Of a DNA stretch of 64,000 nt, positions 62,401 through 64,000 are shown one piece after another (the stretch's first letter is position 1; every line of letters starts with the position of its first letter). Origin of the DNA: Himantopus leucocephalus (lineage: Eukaryota; Chordata; Aves; Charadriiformes; Recurvirostridae); the NCBI GenBank assembly GCA_003993805.1, contig RSEF01000004.1, positions 17,557,112 to 17,621,111 on the forward strand, given 5' to 3'. Position numbers and translations under genes: made by a program. A model generated the notes under the pieces. The model was given only the letters and a program-made list of their open reading frames with translations, searched no databases and was not told where the DNA came from.

Positions 62401-64000
62401 TTTAGACTGTTGAACTGTCTAAAAATTTAGCTTGCAGGAATACTTTCAAACACTTGCTGTGTACAGCTGTGTCTGAAACAAAGTTTAATTTAAATTTCCA
62501 AGTCTAATCATAAAAGTTGACAGTACGCCTTTAGGGCTGAGGGTAGTTATTCAGAAAGATGAGTAGTTCACAAGGTTATGTGCAAAGCAGGACTAACAAG
62601 ATGCTGAGAAATAATAGTCTCATATGGGATCAGTTTCAGATTGTAGAGTATAGAGAACAGAGATTTAATGCAGTTTAGATGTACTTGACAATCATCCCTG
62701 TTTTTTTATTTTTTCCAGACAGTATTTTCCTGACCTTGAAAATACCTTATGGGTGGTTCACAAATAAAAATCTAAACATCACTATTTTCCACTTATCTTT
62801 ACCGTTATTTGAAGTCTTATATGATTTCAGTGATAGGCATATAGGCTAGCATTAGCACAGCAGATTTTTTGGAAGAGATTAGATGAGAATTGGGTTGCTT
62901 TCTATAGAGCATTTCGCTTTACTTTCCCCCCTCTTCTTCTCTCTTTAAGATATCTTTTTATCAAGTGTGAATACTAACAATGTTGATATGGGATGACAGT
63001 TTGACCAAACAACCATAGCAACAGTAACTGTTTTCCTTCTGATAACAGCTAAGCTAAAGGTTATATGTATTGCTGCATCTCTCAGTCTCTTTGCTCCACA
63101 GCACAGTGCCAGACAAAAGTAAGAATACAGAAAGCTACAGCTAAATTATGCGTTTGTTTAGAGGAAGCATGAGCTACCAAACTCTAGTTAAAGGATAAAC
63201 ATGGATAATATTTCTCTTCTAATGCATTATCTCAAAAGTAATATTATGAAATCTCTGTTAAATAGTACTTTGCTGCGCAAATACTTAACCTAAAAACTTA
63301 TTTAATAACGTCTGCTTAATCATGCTCCCTTAGGAAAGGGAATAAAAATAAAAGCCCAGAGGCTGCTTTAAGGAAAGCATCTATTTTCTCTTTTCAGGAA
63401 CAACTTTGGATTTGTACAGTTGACCTAGACAATACTTAGTATTGACCTCAAGTCTTCAACATGTATCCCCAAAGCTCCAACAGCTTGAAGGACACAAACA
63501 AATAAATGTCTTTGGACTATGGGAGCTCCTCATTTTTCTCAACATGGAATTGAATGAAGTAAGTGTGTTATTTTCAAAAGCAGTGTTCATACCAAGTTGG
63601 AGCTATAATAACTTTCACAATAGTGCCTTACACCTGATAATCTATGATATTTTCATATTCTTCTAGTCTTTGTTTATTAGGATAATTATATTCAGAATTA
63701 TTCACATTTTCATGAATAAGAAGATAATCTTATCTCCTAGACAGTAAGGGCTGTGTGTATGAGTGATCCCTGCTCTAACAGTTGCCACAGCAGCAGCTGT
63801 GGGCCATTTAATAACTAAGGCTTCTCAATGCAACAAATAATACGTAGTGACGATAATTCGCTAAAGCAGGTTGGATTTTAGGCTGGAGAGAAAGGTTGCA
63901 CTGGGTTTCTCCGGTGCTGAATCAAACTCAATGCCTTGTATTTGGAGTTGGAATAAGCTTCCTGTTGGAGAAATTAATATTTTAGAGTGACTTAGTCTTT
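59461..64000. other. Non-coding background
   Basis: No supported gene or RNA gene. Frames are at most about 76 codons. An acceptor-like pyrimidine tract plus AG at 63381-63397 is followed by early stops in all three frames, so it is not called an exon. 60310-60340 is GA-rich. 62690-63420 is AT-rich with no repeat recognised. Confidence 0.65.

Noticed and set aside
63381..63440. Pyrimidine tract plus CAG resembling a splice acceptor
   Set aside because: All three frames stop within about 14 codons and no paired exon is evident.
1..64000. Search by eye for LTR elements, tRNA, rRNA, snRNA genes and CRISPR-like arrays
   Set aside because: No paired long terminal repeats, RNA gene cores or regularly spaced repeats were recognised. 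A profile-based scan could still find diverged copies.

Overview
This window looks like nuclear DNA from a bird, in a short-read-style draft assembly. The best lineage evidence is a CR1 (chicken repeat 1) LINE fragment at 51034-51394. It has the avian-type 3' terminus (reverse complement of an ATTCTATG-like tail) and an in-frame C-terminal piece of CR1 ORF2. Two older CR1 3' fragments (about 11094-11185 and 43996-44080), sparse interspersed repeats and AT-rich background (by eye roughly 40% GC, not counted) fit the same picture. No operon, phage, CRISPR or other prokaryotic feature is visible.

I found no protein-coding gene that I can support. Open frames are mostly 60-130 codons and often open on both strands at once. 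None matches a protein family I recognise, apart from the CR1 relic. The window is best read as intergenic or deep intronic sequence. The longest open frame without unknown bases (41960-42478, + strand, 172 codons) has no recognisable domain.

Layout: 1-5080 plain background with one splice-acceptor-like site near 4757. About 5085-5245 a MIR/L2-like fragment. 6480-6930 an AT-rich stretch with two similar 15-bp palindromes. 10635-12072 a near-duplication, an ancient CR1 fragment and a 391-base gap. 12073-27584 background with poly-T tracts and a strong hairpin at 17844-17888. 27585-43995 background with a possible second MIR-like scrap, a hairpin at 32682-32708 and a near-duplication at 37727-37930. 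43996-51394 two CR1 fragments, poly-T tracts and the 48476-48766 near-duplication. 51395-58999 background with the 53716-54175 near-duplication. 59000-59460 a locally CpG-rich segment. 59461-64000 background.

The most consistent unusual pattern is technical. Every isolated N sits between near-identical copies of the same sequence or beside a long homopolymer. This suggests contig ends or two haplotypes that overlap but were never merged, giving false tandem duplications. I saw no convincing undescribed biological system. The most biologically suggestive items are the paired palindromes at 6726-6819, the hairpin at 17844-17888 and the CpG-rich segment at 59000-59460.
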